Of a stretch of DNA of 64,000 nucleotides, positions 44,891-57,664 are shown piece after piece. A model generated the notes under the pieces. The model did not search any database, was not told the origin of the DNA, and saw only the letters and a list, made by a program, of their open reading frames with translations. The stretch lies in contig CM019069.1 in assembly GCA_009667805.1 (NCBI GenBank), forward strand, positions 56,920,422-56,984,421. Reading direction: 5' to 3'. The position numbers were made by a program, and so were the translations under genes. The DNA is from Leptobrachium leishanense. Lineage: Eukaryota; Chordata; Amphibia; Anura; Megophryidae. How positions within the stretch are numbered: the stretch's first letter is position 1; every line of letters begins with the position of its first letter.

Positions 44891-45788
44891 CAGGGTTATC
44901 CAAAGAGATCCGAATTGCTTGAGAAAGGTAACCGAACGCTGAAAATCAGTGTTCGGTTACCTTTCCTGACCATTCGGCTATCCAGAGAGCAGGCAATTCG
45001 CCAAATCCTGGCGAATTGTCTGAACATACGGTGCCTGTTCGAGGGCAGTGAAATCCCCATGAAAAAGCACTGCTTCGGCTATTCAGAGAACACAAACCAG
45101 CAGTGAAAGGTTCCCGAAATGCCCTGCCATTCGGTGGTTTAATTCGGCAAATTTATTCAGGAGAATCCCATAGGCTTCAATGTTAAAAATATTCCCGTTT
45201 TAATTCAATATCTAATAAACCGTTCATTATAAAATTCTGCATCAAAAAGTCTCTTTATTTATAGATTTTCTAGGATACTTTAAGCATTTTTCAGATTTTT
45301 TTTTTTTTTTTTAAAAGTCCGATTTTTTTTTTTTTTTTTTCAGATAACTTATTTTTTTTGTAACAGCCCTCTTTATTATCATTCCCTGGACCTCCTGTGA
45401 AAATTTCAGACATTTTCGCTCAGTAGTTTCTTTGCAAACAGTGTTTCTTTTTCCCAGATTCATACAAATGGTTTTGCTAATTTATTCACTGCCTCCTCTA
45501 CGTCACAGCTGCTTCGGCTCTGTGTGATTCGGCTCCTGTTCGGCTCCTGTTCGGCTCCTGTTCGGCTTTTTCGAAGGTTAATCCAGATGTTTTTGCTTGT
45601 TTTCAGCGTGCATTCGGTTAGTTATCGTCAGGTTTGCGGCAGCTTTTCCCTGCAATTCGGGGACCCTGTGCTGTTTGCTGAATACACCGCAGGGTCACCG
45701 AAATGCAATCGGCAAAAGGAACCGAATTGAAGAGAACGAAAAGTCACCGAACGTGCGGTGACTTTTCGAATCTCTTTGGATAACCCTG
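44891..45788. mobile_element. TA-flanked 898-bp element (GGTTATCCAAAGAG family)
   Basis: The ends CAGGGTTATCCAAAGAGATC and GAATCTCTTTGGATAACCCTG are inverted over more than 20 bp, with ATA on both sides. Subterminal GGTAACCGAAC and CGAACGTGCGGTGAC are further arms. Two long T runs lie at 45296-45341. It is related to the 15901 family. Confidence 0.8.
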
Positions 45789-46640
45789 ATAGTGTACATC
45801 AGTAGAATCAGTTATATACAGATAAATCCAGCGAGTGTGCACTCACAATCTTTAAGAGCTACCCAGCTCTAATGGTGTCGCCTCACAGATTGTTACAGGG
45901 CCAATCCGTCTGCCACAAACTCTCCCGGGTGTGTTCCACGGGATGTCCTCAGAGAATGAGAATAAAAACGGCATAGTTTCATGTCATAGTAGAGTAACCT
46001 TATGAGTATGAAGTGAAGGATGTAGTACCTTACTCACCCTTTTCTGAGCTTTAGCCTAGCTCAAGGACTCCGCGTGGAAAAGGTTGTTGGGCACAACCTA
46101 TCAAACCTTACTCCCGCTGTAGGTTATGGCAGTGTCCTTTCTGGCTGGATACAGAGGGGGAGATTGCGTAGAGTATGGCTTGCTGTTGGATTCAGGGAGA
46201 GGATGGAAGTGAAGTGTGGATTTCCAAGAGCCGTATCTGGCTCTGAATGTTTCGCTTATGGGTTATTCGCAGACCACCAGCCAGCCCTCAGGATCCTCTT
46301 CAACTATCGCTGTATCGGATTTATAAGAGGCTCCTGCATGTCAATTCAGGTTTCAGAGTTATCCCATGCACTCTTTGAAATCTTTTTCCCTTTCATTATA
46401 TTTATAATTATTTTTCTTTTTTTAACCTTCACTTGTCTTGACTCTCCTTTATTAGAATACAGCAGTTCCTAATCCAAACAAGCCACCTCTGGGACTAAGA
46501 GCTCCCATGTTATTCTGAGACACCAAACTTTAAGACAAAGGCATTAAAAGGGATTCCAAGATTGCGGCCCCCAAAGAGCACGAAGACACGTCAGGAAATA
46601 TGAGAATTAACAACATTTGAAGACTATAAAAAGGGACATT
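45789..46640. other. Unassigned spacer
   Basis: An open frame of 132 residues at 46074-46472 shows a hydrophobic, F and I rich end but no known domain and no splice context. I do not support it as a gene. Confidence 0.4.
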
Positions 46641-46654
46641 TGATTGTGGGACAT

Positions 46655-46770
46655 GCACATATCCTTGAAAAAGTCACTGTTCTGTGACAAAACGTGTCAG
46701 ATGCTCATTAACCTTATTTTGGCTACATAATTTACTTTAATAAATCAGTTTTACTCTAGTCTATTGGTGT
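46655..46770 (+). repeat. Penelope-type stem-loop, worn
   Basis: A 5-bp stem GTCAC/GTGAC (46673-46688) is followed by AAAACGTGTC and then TTTAATAAATCAG. The layout matches the hammerhead-bearing ends at 18379, with the CTGATGA and GAAA boxes degraded to TTGAAAA and AAAA. Confidence 0.4.
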
Positions 46771-46859
46771 TCTTCCTATATTTTCTCCACTAATTGCTGC
46801 TATTTGGACCTTTGCTGCCTCCTTCTTCAGTCCCGAGTTGGTGCTAGTTGAGTCAAGTG

Positions 46860-47270
46860 CAGGCATGTACTGGCCATAGGGACTACAGGGAGATTCCCGA
46901 TAGGCCGATGGCTCAGTGGGCCAGTGAGAATGCTGGGTCACCGCGTGGATCGTGCTGCCCTTAATGGGTGAGGTAAGAACTTCCTCACTGTCTGTAAAAC
47001 AGATGCAGTCTGCCGTAGTAGTCTCATATTGGGGCCACCGTGCCAGTAAGACCCGCTGCGCATATGCCTCACTTTAAGACATGGTGCGCGATCAACCTCA
47101 GTGCTGCTGCATTGCTTTGCCCAATCACTCTGCAGCAGCTCCGGTATCAGCAGAGCGATAGGTTGAGTGATCCAGTTGGTTTATATACTATTTTTGTGTG
47201 TATGTGCATAATTAAAGTGGGCTGCTCTGGATGAAGTCCTGAGCTGACTTTTGGTCCCAGTCCAGCCCTG
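46860..47270. mobile_element. 411-bp hAT element (CAGGGCTGGACTGG family)
   Basis: The left end CAGGCATGTACTGGCC and right end GTCCCAGTCCAGCCCTG are inverted with a few differences. An exact 8-bp duplication GTCAAGTG flanks it at 46852-46859 and 47271-47278. Subterminal GGCCGATGGCTCAGTGGGCC is typical of this family in frog DNA as far as I recall. Confidence 0.88.
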
Positions 47271-47278
47271 GTCAAGTG

Positions 47279-48897
47279 GATAAGAGAATGAAGGCTAGAT
47301 TTTTAACAGATATACATTAAAGTTTTATCACCCTCTGAGCATCTGTCTAGCATGGGTTGAACAGTTTTGAACGTGCATCAGTTTGATGCTATATGAGCAT
47401 TTTTTGGTCTTGTGTTTTGTACTATGATCTCAGAACTTTGTATTGTTTTAGTTAAAATGTTGGATCATTGGCCCTAAGGGCAGTGCCTTAATAAAATATG
47501 TTCCTGTGAAGACTTGGCCCTGTTTCTTTTTGTTTACAATTGAGACTGCGGATCTTTGCAACAAGAGCAGGAAGGGACCCACCCGGCAAAAAGGGACCTT
47601 CCATGTGTAAATAGCACCAGGCTGCTCTTGTTTTGTCCAATCGAGTCACGCGCCATCATGGAAGGTCAAGCATTATCCTGTTCAACATCGTTGACAATTA
47701 GCAGGTGTTATGCATCCATCAGATAACTGAAACGTTGATCGCAATCTGATGCGGCAGGTATAAAGTGAACCTTCCATTATATCCCATTAGCATTGCCCTT
47801 CAACATGGTGGAGTGTCATGCCCACGCCGCTCCTGTGCCATGCTATTCTGCCCATGTCGCTATCAACGTTGCTGTGAAAAAGATCTATGCTGCTGTGCGC
47901 ACCAATCGTTGCTCAGGCAGCTCCATGAAAAGTGCTGCACTTATGTTCAGAACTTCCACCAGGCACACAACCAGTTAATCACCTGACACACACACTCACA
48001 CCACACCCCTGCATTGCATAAAGCCCAGTTCCACCCCTTCACCAATGCTTCTTCATTAATCCTGTTTGGCTGGTGTGAAACAGAGTGCCTCCTGAAGCTC
48101 CCTGAAATATATACAGAATACCCGTGTACCAGACCCCCTGCGTGATCAACGTTTACCCGCCTTCTACCAGCCTATGACCAAAGGACCGTCTCGACCACTC
48201 TATTGAAACACACTACTGTACCTTGCCTGGAGTTCCCCAACGTACAGTCTCAGTGTGTCCCAAACATCCTGGTCCCTCCTATCAGTCTGTCCCTGTGAAT
48301 CCACTGCATACTGGACTCATACCACCCAGACTGGTACCAGACCCCACCAGCGATGAAGCCTGACATGGAGAAACCAGTTCAAGCAGTCATCTTCACTGCC
48401 CACAAAACACTTTCTGCTGAATTCCCCATAATTTTCTGAGAATACTTTTGTTGTTTTTTTAAAGAGTTATTCCATTTACAATACAATGCCACTTTGATTT
48501 TGCGTTTATATCCGTCACAACACCGGGTTATTTATCCACAACTCCAAATAAAATGAAATTACAATATGGATATTCAGGGGTTGTACAACAAAAGCCAAAT
48601 AGTATATTTAAAATTCAATGCGATGATACATAACTTGGCTACTGAAAGAGACATTTTGAACCTACAGCGCAAATTTAAATGTGTTCATAGATACTGCAGA
48701 TATAGTTTATGCTATATTGAATGCCTTCATTCTTGTGTGTAATAAGATAAGAATATGACAATGTGCTGAAATATAACGTAAATAAGGGACACTGTTTGTA
48801 TTTTTAATATTAAATCATGAAATGGTAAGATATTCTAAGATAGCGATGTGGTAAAAATACAATTCTCTTTCCTCACATTTGTATTAAATTATCATAT
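47279..48897. other. Unassigned spacer
   Basis: The cysteine-rich frame at 47765-47986 and its overlapping frame have no recognised domain. No gene is supported. Confidence 0.4.
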
Positions 48898-49498
48898 TGT
48901 CACGAGGCGTGTGCGGTTCTGGTATGAGCCCAGCAGGCGGCGACACAGAGGGGAGGCCAGACAGGAGTCACGCAATGCAGATTCTTTAATAAAAAACATA
49001 AATGGTCCTTAACTGCAGGCAAAAGAACAAAGGAAATAGCAATAAAGTCCAGGGAGAGTCCGTGGATTGTGGGTAGTGCAGTCCTAGACTGCAGACAGGG
49101 CCCACCAAGAGGAAGTCTGTACAGTGGTACCTGGATCAAAGAGGTCAGAGGGTGATCAACAACTGTAATCCACGGGTAGACAGATGGGTCCTGGATACGT
49201 AGGATAAGCTGGTTCTGGAAGAGCAGGTTAGCACACCACCAAGAGACCTCAGTCAAGGATAACAATAATGCAGACCCACTGTTGGCTGGGTCTCTCTGCC
49301 TTTTAAGGAGGCTTAAACATGGATAGGCCTCAGCTGGAAGTCCAGGGCTAGACATGAAAACCCAGGCTGGATCTCCAGGAGCCTGGACATGGTGCTTAGC
49401 CTGGGCAAAACCTGGACTGGAATCCAAGAATGAAGAAATCCAAGGCAAAATTCTTAGATCCAGGTTTGCTAGACAGGTACACGGGGTGGACCGTGACA
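48898..49498 (-). mobile_element. Solo LTR-like element
   Basis: A 601-bp element that begins TGTCACG and ends CGTGACA, with a 5-bp duplication CATAT at 48893-48897 and 49499-49503. TG...CA ends with a 5-bp duplication are the marks of an LTR. No second LTR or internal coding region is nearby, so it is a solo LTR formed by recombination. The orientation is a guess. The 199-residue minus-strand frame shows no retroviral motif and is not supported as a gene. Confidence 0.7.
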
Positions 49499-50054
49499 CA
49501 TATCATGTGGATGAGCTAGTTTGTCGTGTGATATTACTACTTTCTACTTTTTATGGTATGATATGAATATCTTTAGTAAGGGAACCTTGCATAAAAAACC
49601 CCATAAAACAGCAAGCATAAAGTTACAATTCTATATTTTCTAAGCTCTTAATATATATGGAAACATGTCCTTTGATGCTTCTGGTGGGCTCAGCACAAAA
49701 TGGCCGTCTAAAAAATGTAGACTAGCATATTGCTATAATACCCATGGATTTTGAGGTTCTACATCTCAGATTGTTGGCTCAAAACAAAATGGCCACATAT
49801 TTTGTCTAAATCCAAATGTTGTTCACTTATAACATGTTTTAACTAGTATTAAAAAATTGTAAAACCTATAATTCGGCTTAGTTTGAATTCACGCGCTAAC
49901 TGAAGTAGTTCACTGGTAAACTTACCAACGCCACTGGGCTCTTTTCCGAGTCGAGAAGGTAACCATTACATGAGCCACGGTATTTACCACCAATTCCTTG
50001 CAATTGACTTGGTGTTTCCCACGTGTTAGCACTTTTACGATACCACTGGACTCA

Positions 50055-50150
50055 GAATAGGCTTGACAAAGACCAGTTGTGGTCGAAACGTTGTCTGTCT
50101 TATTTGGTGTTGGAATAAATCCACTTGATTCAATACTGTGGACTTTGGAG
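50055..50150 (+). repeat. Penelope-type stem-loop with GAAACGTTG
   Basis: GACC-AGTTGT-GGTC (50071-50084) is followed directly by GAAACGTTGTC and then GGAATAAATCCAC. A TTGACAAA lies where CTGATGA would be expected. The order mimics the hammerhead core with a worn first box. Confidence 0.5.
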
Positions 50151-51029
50151 TTTTTTATTTTATCCTGTGGACTCAGAATAGCGACTGTAGACCTAATGTT
50201 GAGTCAAGTGATCTGTCCCTGTTTATGCACACTGATTCTATCCTGTGTATCCTGCAATACTCAGTGGTCTACTCAAGGACACTGCCAATAAATAATTTGC
50301 ATTCTTGGGTCCAGCATCCCATTTTCTTTGTTTCTTTCACAAACAGTGACAGCCGTATTCCCATTCAAATCAGTTCAATTATTTTATCTAACTGGCCGAC
50401 AGGACGATGACTTATTTACAGCACCGTTGCATGTTCTGGCAGTGATAGGATTAAACTCCTGTGGGGATCATACCTGCTGTAAATTGTGATTAGTCTTTGA
50501 GGAGGTTCCTGCATTATTACTGCTTCCAGAGGTCTTCTGCACCACTGTTTATTGCTCTGGCCATACACAATTTATATGTGCTTGACATACTATATAAGAT
50601 TTCCTGCGACATTTCTCCAATTGGATTGTGCAGATGAGCCTCGTCTGTCTATGCTCGTCCTATGAAATATATTCACCACATAACTCTGAAAAATGAAAAA
50701 TGCGGATGGAGGTGGCACAAGATATTGCTTCCTCATCATCCAGATTCTTGTAAAAATAGTCAAATCAAAATAACATCATGAAAACCGTGTTACTAATCTG
50801 AGCGTGTGCAGATGGCATCATCTTTTGCTGTGCCAGGTTGACTCCTCAGTATATTGGCAGCAAAAAACAAATTTTTACTTTGAAGCAATGAGAGGATCAA
50901 GGAGGGGATTTTAGGATTGTTGGTGAGACCCCAGTCATTTCCTCACTAAATATGACATCACTGAAGAAAAATGTTTTATATTTCTACATTTTCTGTAATA
51001 AAATAATAATAATAATCGAATGAAATAAA
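50151..51029. other. Unassigned spacer
   Basis: Nothing recognisable was seen. Confidence 0.4.
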
Positions 51030-51973
51030 AATTCAGAAACCTGTCAATTTGCTAAATATTGTCAAATTGCCAGCGCAATACGGTGCAGTTCGCCTCAGAT
51101 TGCCTCAATTCTGCGACCTTTAGTGACAGTGAAATTGTCCCATAGAGAACTAATGGCTAATCTATTCACAGAACGCGGAACTGCACCGAAATGTTGGCGA
51201 AACGCACAGATTTTTGGTGGTTCACTTCCAAAGGTTTAAGCAGGCGAATCGCATAGGATTCACTGTAGAAAAACGATCAGATCTTTTCACTACAAGGTGA
51301 AATTCAGGAGAACTATCAGGAGAAGAGAACAATCTAGACCAAATAGCCAAAAATGTGATAAATGGGAGAATTTTTCTGGTTTGGCTATTTTGACCTAGAA
51401 TTTTCACATCTCCTGCCAGTTCTCCTGAGTTTCACCTTTACTGAATAGACCTGAAAGTACGTTTTTATAAATTTTTTTATTCAACTGTTTATTCTTTTCA
51501 TTTTGCAGCAAAAAACTTAATTATTTATTTAATAGAGGTTTTTTTTAGATATTTTTCTGGATTCTTTCAGCAAAATTTTTGATTTCCATTTTTAGGGCGT
51601 TTTTTTTAATTCTGTAACAGACCATTTTATTATTTTTTATAGGACCTTTTTTATTATTTCCATGCTTTTTTTTTTTAAAACGCCTTTATGTAAAATTGCA
51701 GAGTTCCGTTTTTTAATTTTTTTTTACCAGTTCCACAGCGTTCGGCAGCTGATTGGCAGCTTTCAACGGCCAGTTCGGCAGCGTTCGGCGGATCGTCGGC
51801 TGTCTTCGGTGGGCTGATTGTCGGCGTCCAGTGGATTCTGTACGGAGCACTTCAGGGACCATGCGGTGAATACTGAACTCGCTTCAGGGTCGGCGAATTG
51901 AAATCGCCAAAGCACGCCGAACGAAAGAGCACCGAAAATTTTGCTGAAATTTCAGTGCGCTCTGAATAACACC
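51030..51973. mobile_element. CCGAA-rich TA-family element with nested short MITE
   Basis: It ends AGTGCGCTCTGAATAACACC before TATA and contains TCACCGCA-like and CGTTCGGC words of the 15901 family. The short AAGGTGAAACTC MITE lies inside at about 51284-51455. The left end is truncated or diverged. Confidence 0.6.
51284..51455. mobile_element. TA-flanked MITE (AAGGTGAAACTC family)
   Basis: It shares ATCTAGACCAAATAGCC and GGTTTGGCTATTTTGACC with the copy at 17968 and ends CTGAATAGACCTGA. The left tip is worn. Confidence 0.75.
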
Positions 51974-53956
51974 TATAACGAATTTTACCACGGCACGACA
52001 CTTCAAGAAAAAGGATATTAATTGAGGTTCTGGCCTATAAATCTCTGTTGTTCAATAACAATATATTATTTATATTTTTCGATCCTAACGACAACAAAAC
52101 AAAAAAAGTATTTTTTTTGTTATTCAAAACTCCAGAATGCTTCTAACGTCTGTGTTTGAAGTTAACATCTCTGCCAACTTGCCTCTAAACAAAACGTAGA
52201 ACTAAACGTACATGCCAAATTTGTTGTACTTTCAGATATTGGATGTTTTCAGTGGAAAAAATTTTTTTTTTCTTTTTTTGTCAGTTCATTACTGTACTCA
52301 GCCAGTAATGATCCATCACCTAAGTGTCTGCTCAGTCTGACTTACATGCTCAGAAAGAGAACGGAACAAAGGAGAGAAAAAAATACAATCCAGTCTTCAT
52401 ATAAACATCACAAACACAATACATCAAATGGCAAAATCAAAGAGAGGTGGACAAAACAGTGTAAAAAAAAAAAAAAATAGGAAAGCTAAACCTTCAGCAA
52501 TACATCTACTATCTGGAATAAAGCCAGATGTTTGTGTGAGACCTCATGGCGATAATTCATTATGCTCTTTGGAAATGCCCCAACCCTGTACTATTGCGGC
52601 AATGGTGGTGAGACAGCCTGAAAAGAAATAGGATTGCGGGCATGGGTTCTCTCACCTTGTTGATGGAAAACCCACAGAGATTTTTTTTTTTTTTTTTTAG
52701 CAAATAACCGCAGAAAAGAAAGAAAAAAAAAATTCAACAAAACATTTTTCCAATTTGAACCAACCTTTTGTGTTGTTGGTTTTTCAAACATTAAAGGAGG
52801 CCTCTTAAATACCAAGCGAGCTTCAAATGAAGCTTCTGGCATTGCCACATGTCGACTAAAGCAACTAAAGTGATCTGTTTTTTTCATTCAGGCCAGAATT
52901 TAATTAAAGGAAAATTGCTGCCAAGGTAAACCGCTTCTCAGACGACTGACGATTTAATGCACCAAGCTGCAGAGATGACTAGATTAAATGGACTGCTTGG
53001 AAGCCTTAGTCATATTAGCCACATAATTCTGACATGTTCTATATTTTCTCCTTATAACTTTTTTCTTTCTTTCTTTCTTTCTTACCACATTCCTTTTTTC
53101 TTGTAAGCATCCTAGAGGTGTGTTTATAAGGCCATGAGGATCAAGTGTCAACCCAGATCTAAGCTAGGATCACTGGAGTGCGCAACCCATTACATTAGGG
53201 TGTGCACCCATAGAACATTTATTAACTGAAAACTAAAGTTTAGAAGATTTTGCAAAAAACGCACATTTTTCATTCAAAATAATGAGCTTGTAACCAGAGA
53301 TACAGTCAGTTTTAATGTTATTTATCATGCACCAGATAAGGGACATCTAAAATGTCAATGTAGGAGGTGAAAAAGGACCTCTTCATCTTCTTATTGGACA
53401 CACCAGGTACACCCCCTGTGCAGACCCTATGGGCATAACCTGTGTTTATGCTGAGATACAGTCATTATTCATGTAATTTATCATGAAACAGATAAGGAAC
53501 ATCCAAAATATCTATGTCGGGGGTCAAAAAAGAACCCCTCACCCAACATTAGGGTGTGCCTGGGCACACCAGGCACACCCTGTGCGCACAGCTATGGCTA
53601 GGATACAGAGCTGCAGCTCACTTGGGGTATTAATGAGGCTTTGAGCCATAACCAGTGCACACATTGAACATTTATTAATTAAAGCTAGAATGTAGTTAAT
53701 TGTATCTAGCCAAACACAGTTAAATACAGAAATATGCACAAAACAGACTTAAAACTTAAACACTCAATTCTGTATATAAATCTTCCAGACCGTACAGAAA
53801 TACAGACCCTTGCTCTTTATTGTGAAGCAGATAAGGAACATTTGAGAACTGTAGATATGGACCAAGATGAAGGACTGTCAAGAAAAATTGTCCCATTGTT
53901 CACCTCATTAAGCACACACAGGGTGCATCCAATGGTATGCCTATGCTTTGAGCATA
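51974..53956. other. Unassigned spacer with low-complexity runs
   Basis: T and A runs are at 52259-52278 and 52680-52730, and a (CTTT)n microsatellite is near 53064-53083. The lysine-rich 67-residue frame at 52428-52631 has no recognised domain. A pair of related segments (53200-53420 and 53440-53600) share ACCCCCTGTGCAGACC / ACACCCTGTGCGCAC and CAGATAAGG-AC phrases, suggesting an old local duplication. Confidence 0.4.
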
Positions 53957-53964
53957 CTCTAATG

Positions 53965-54146
53965 CAGTGTTTCTTAAACCTGTCCTCAGGACCCACTAAC
54001 AGGTCAGGTTTGCCAGATATCTGAAGCACAGCACAGGTGATATGATTTGCTGCTCAGTGATTGCAGTATTCAGTCTACATTTCCCCAAGGTGATCTGCAA
54101 ATCCTGGCCTGGTTGGGGGTCCCGAGGACAGGTTTGAGAAATACTG
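53965..54146. mobile_element. hAT MITE (CAGTGTTTCCC family), tandem copy
   Basis: Ends CAGTGTTTCTTAAACCTGTC and GACAGGTTTGAGAAATACTG. An exact duplication CTCTAATG lies at 53957-53964 and 54147-54154, and the second one directly abuts another copy. Confidence 0.9.
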
Positions 54147-54154
54147 CTCTAATG

Positions 54155-54329
54155 CAGTGTTTCTCAACTCTGGTTCTCAAGTTCTCCTAACAGACCAGAT
54201 TTGCCAGGTATCTGCAGCATAGGTGATTGGATTTGCTGCTCAGTGATTGCAGGATTCAGTCTGCATTTTCCGCAAGGTAATCCTTAAAATCTGGCCTGTT
54301 AGTGGTACTTCAGGACTGGAGTTGAGAAC
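54155..54329. mobile_element. hAT MITE (CAGTGTTTCCC family), tandem copy, right end lost
   Basis: It starts CAGTGTTTCTCAACTCTGG after the shared CTCTAATG. The right end stops at GGAGTTGAGAACC, where another repeat (CTCTCCAGATGTTTTGG) takes over. Confidence 0.8.
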
Positions 54330-54334
54330 CTCAA

Positions 54335-55165
54335 CCTCGGCTCTCCAGATGTTTTGGAACTACATTTCTCATTCCAAATGAATGACTGAGTAATCATAGG
54401 TGTTCCTAGAGGGAAGCACCCCCTGTGTGCCTCCCCCTGCCACGGATCAGCATCCAACTTCCCCCACTTCTTCGGACCGCTGTCTCCATCACTAACGTAC
54501 ATGGTTGATCGAGGTGTCATTGGAAAGGGCAGAGTCTGGCCTTTCCAATGATACCCAACATGACCATATGCAATGTAAAAAATAAATCATAATTAATAAA
54601 ATGAGAATGTAACTTTTTCTTTTTTTTCACAGGGTTGAAATGGCTTAGTCGTGAAGGAGTTAAAAGTCAGACTATATATCACATTGTGTATTACTTTCTT
54701 TTTTCCCTTGATTGAGTTGTACTGTATATTAAGTGTTACTAGGCAGCCTTCATCTCTCACAGTATACGTTTTATTTTTCCTTGACTAATGGCATTTTAGG
54801 GGTTAATGGGTAGGCTACACGCCCCGCTGTTCATTATTTTTATTTTATTTCCCTGGTTTTATGGCATTTTAGTGGTTATTATGGAGGTTAGAATCTAAAG
54901 GGTCTCGCCACATTTTGGGAAATCCATTTCGCCAAAAATATGGTGATTTCCCTATTTAGCGAATGGTCACTGTAATTTGTGAAAATTGGAGTCGTTGAAG
55001 CAGTTATCGGCGAAAAGCACTGAAGTGCGACGCCCCCCATATCAGTGCCCCCCTGTTTTGACTTTGGTATCTTATGTGCCCCCTTAATATTGTTCCTAGG
55101 GTTGCCGCTGCATGGGAGATGTAGTTCAGAAATATTTGGAAGGCCAAGGTTGAGCACCAATGTTC
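54335..55165. mobile_element. Split short hAT-like MITE enclosing other repeats
   Basis: A left half (AACCTCGGCTCTCCAGATGT, 54335-54390) and a right half (GAAATATTTGGAAGGCCAAG, 55098-55155) belong to the CCTTGGCCCTCCAG family. The DNA between includes the reverse copy of the 3730-4545 repeat (54400-54665) with a hairpin of ATTGGAAAGG and CCTTTCCAAT at 54527-54557. Whether both halves come from one copy is uncertain. Confidence 0.45.
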
Positions 55166-55305
55166 TAATGGTTCCTGAAATGTCCACTCTCTGTAGACCC
55201 TTTTACCCCACCACTATTTCATCCCATAGAAATTTACACGTATCAGTACCTGTTCAAAACATAGAAGTCTGGGGAAAATATATCAATTCAGTAAGAGATG
55301 GGGTG

Positions 55306-55870
55306 TCGGGTCTCCCACGTCCCTGCCATGCCAGCAGCACTCACGGTGGCCTTGGTGACATGCTTTCGCTGGGCACACAGGGGCTGTCCATCAATCCTTT
55401 GTGTTTGGCACTACTGTCTCTTGTCCTTTGTTTGGGGTGTCCATGGTCCCTCCCCATAACAGCCAGAGGGCTTGGTGTCAGGGGATCCTGGGTCATCATG
55501 TGACGTGCTTGGGGCAGAGCTTTGCCATCTGAAAGCTAGACAATGGTGCCATTGGAGGAGGGGAGGAGATTAAGGAGTTGGGCTCTGAGAGAGGGGGAGG
55601 TCCTGATTCTGGCACCCTATTTACACCCCGCTTGTTGGGACATGACTGCTCACACATTCTGTTCCTCACTGTATGGACACTCCTGAGTGCGCTTCCCTAC
55701 ACTGCTTGTTTTCTGGCTGCAGACAGAGCCTTCCATATCGATCTATGCTTGACTGCTGCCTGCCCTGACCTTGGAACTCCCTATTGACCACTCTATGAAT
55801 CACTCTTTTAACTTGATGCCTCGATACTGCCCCCTGCATCCTAAGCTCCAGAACCTCAACCTGACATGGG
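55306..55870. repeat. Possible LTR-derived repeat
   Basis: It starts TGTCGGGTCTCCCACG and carries CTGCCTGCCCTGACCTTGGA and TATTGACCACTCTATGAATC, phrases familiar from Gypsy-type LTRs of amphibians. No matching CA end with duplication was found. Confidence 0.35.
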
Positions 55871-56109
55871 CCATAGAAGACAGACAGAAAAGGTCTCATA
55901 GGAGAGTATTCAAACTGAAAAAAAATGGAAAACAGCAGAGGAATTGGAAGAGCGGTGGATATACATGTCAATACAAACAGAGGCGTAAAAAAATCCAATG
56001 AGACAGACAAGAGGAAGAATTGATTGCTTAATTGAAGAATAATTAACAGCTGCAAAATAAATCATATGTACAAGTTTCAGACAGAGAAACTGACAGACAG
56101 CCAACATAT

Positions 56110-56835
56110 GGCCATATTACAAACATGGCGCTAAAACGGGGACGTTAACGGGAAAAACCTGCGCCAGGTTTCCTCTTAGCACTCCCGATTTAGCACCATA
56201 TCACGGGGCAGGTGCTGATTCAGCATCCGGCCCCGTAACGCAGTGCTAACCTCCTGGATACTCATACCGATGTGAGTATCACCTCCTGGAGTCCATAGGA
56301 CTCCATGGAGAGCTGTGCTGCCGAGCTGCGAACCCTGCACGATCTCGCTCTCTCAAAATCGTGCAGGACTGTGGAGTGATTCGCGAAGGGATAGTAGGGA
56401 CTGTTTATCCCCAGTCTCACTCTGATCCCGGCGGCCAGAAGCGGTGTATGGGGCCACCGTTCGCGATGCGGGATGAGAGGTGCGTATCTGATGTTTTTGG
56501 GGGGGGGGGGGTTCAGCTGCTGCTTACTGATTCCACAGAAGGGTATCAGTTAGCACTAGCTTCTTAACTGTGGTTAACTTTTTAGTTACCCCATCGGTGC
56601 GGTAATTAGCTTTAGGACTTTGTAATCTTAACGCTAATTACTGATTGTGCTCCCTATGTTAAGTATAGGGAGCGCAAAGTACCGGAAGCGAGCACAAGCC
56701 CCGATGCGCTAACGGATTTTTTAGCTTGTTAGCGCTAGGGCTGTAATATGGGGGCATGCAGTAAAGTCACTTAACCTACTATTAACGCTCACATATCTGA
56801 GCGATAACGCTAGCGCTAAGTTTGTAATAGAGCCC
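56110..56835. mobile_element. CpG-rich palindromic MITE (GGGCTCTATTACAAAC family)
   Basis: The ends GGCCATATTACAAACATGGC and TAAGTTTGTAATAGAGCCC are inverted, with GCGCTAA at both subtermini. It resembles the GGGCTCTATT families in its terminal word but has a different interior (GGGGACGTTAACGGG). No clean duplication was found. Confidence 0.7.
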
Positions 56836-57664
56836 ATAGATTTTTTGGGATTCTTTGTTAGTTGAATGTTATCCTTAATTTCCCCACATTTCTTGGATAT
56901 ATAAACGGTAATTCATCTTTTACGTAATCTATAGATTTTGTACGTGGGACCTGTTGCTTGAGGATGTCTTCTATCAAAGCTACATGATGAGGCCTTAGAT
57001 GCACGGGAGAGGTGGAGAAGTTAGAAACGGTTACATTGTTATATGCTTACGTATCCACATATGAATATTCTGTTTTCTGCTCTAAACAGCTGACAGAATA
57101 ACATTCCCAACCTATTATCCAGTGCCTGCTTTCCCTCTCGTCTGTATTTGAATTTATACAGTACCTCCTGTTTATATCTCACATTGTTCCATGAAGATAC
57201 TTGCTTTGCCAAGAAAAAAGCCAGACCTTTCTTTTATATTGTGGAAAGCAGAACTACCTCCTTGTTTACACTGCACAGGGAACATTTCATGTCACCGTAT
57301 CTGTTACATTATATATAGAAATTTACTCCCCCCCCCTGTATAGGTAATCCCATGGTATTCCGTTTGATAACTCTGAAAAGTGATCAGGACTTTTTCTGGT
57401 GAATTTCCCAAAGTGATGCCATTCAGTCCTTATTGTGTTTATTTGATGTTGCTGATATCTTAAATGTGCTTTGTTTTTCTCTTGTATGTTTAGTTAAGAA
57501 AATATTTTACTCTATATGTGTCACTGGGTGCATTCATTGTGTGATCTTTTGTGTTGTATACTGCCCCCCCCGTATCTTCTTTACATCACTTGTTCCTCAC
57601 TGGGTGGCTCTGGCCACAGAATGGAGTGAATGGGTTATTCACCTACTCACATCATTGTATTATG

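Noticed and set aside
47765..47986. Cysteine-rich 73-residue frame
   Set aside because: An overlapping second frame is equally open and neither shows a known cysteine pattern or signal peptide.
48900..49499. 199-residue minus-strand open frame
   Set aside because: It coincides almost exactly with a solo LTR-like element and has no recognisable protein motif.
52428..52631. Lysine-rich 67-residue frame beginning MAKSKRGG
   Set aside because: The basic stretch comes from an A run; no domain or splice context is visible.
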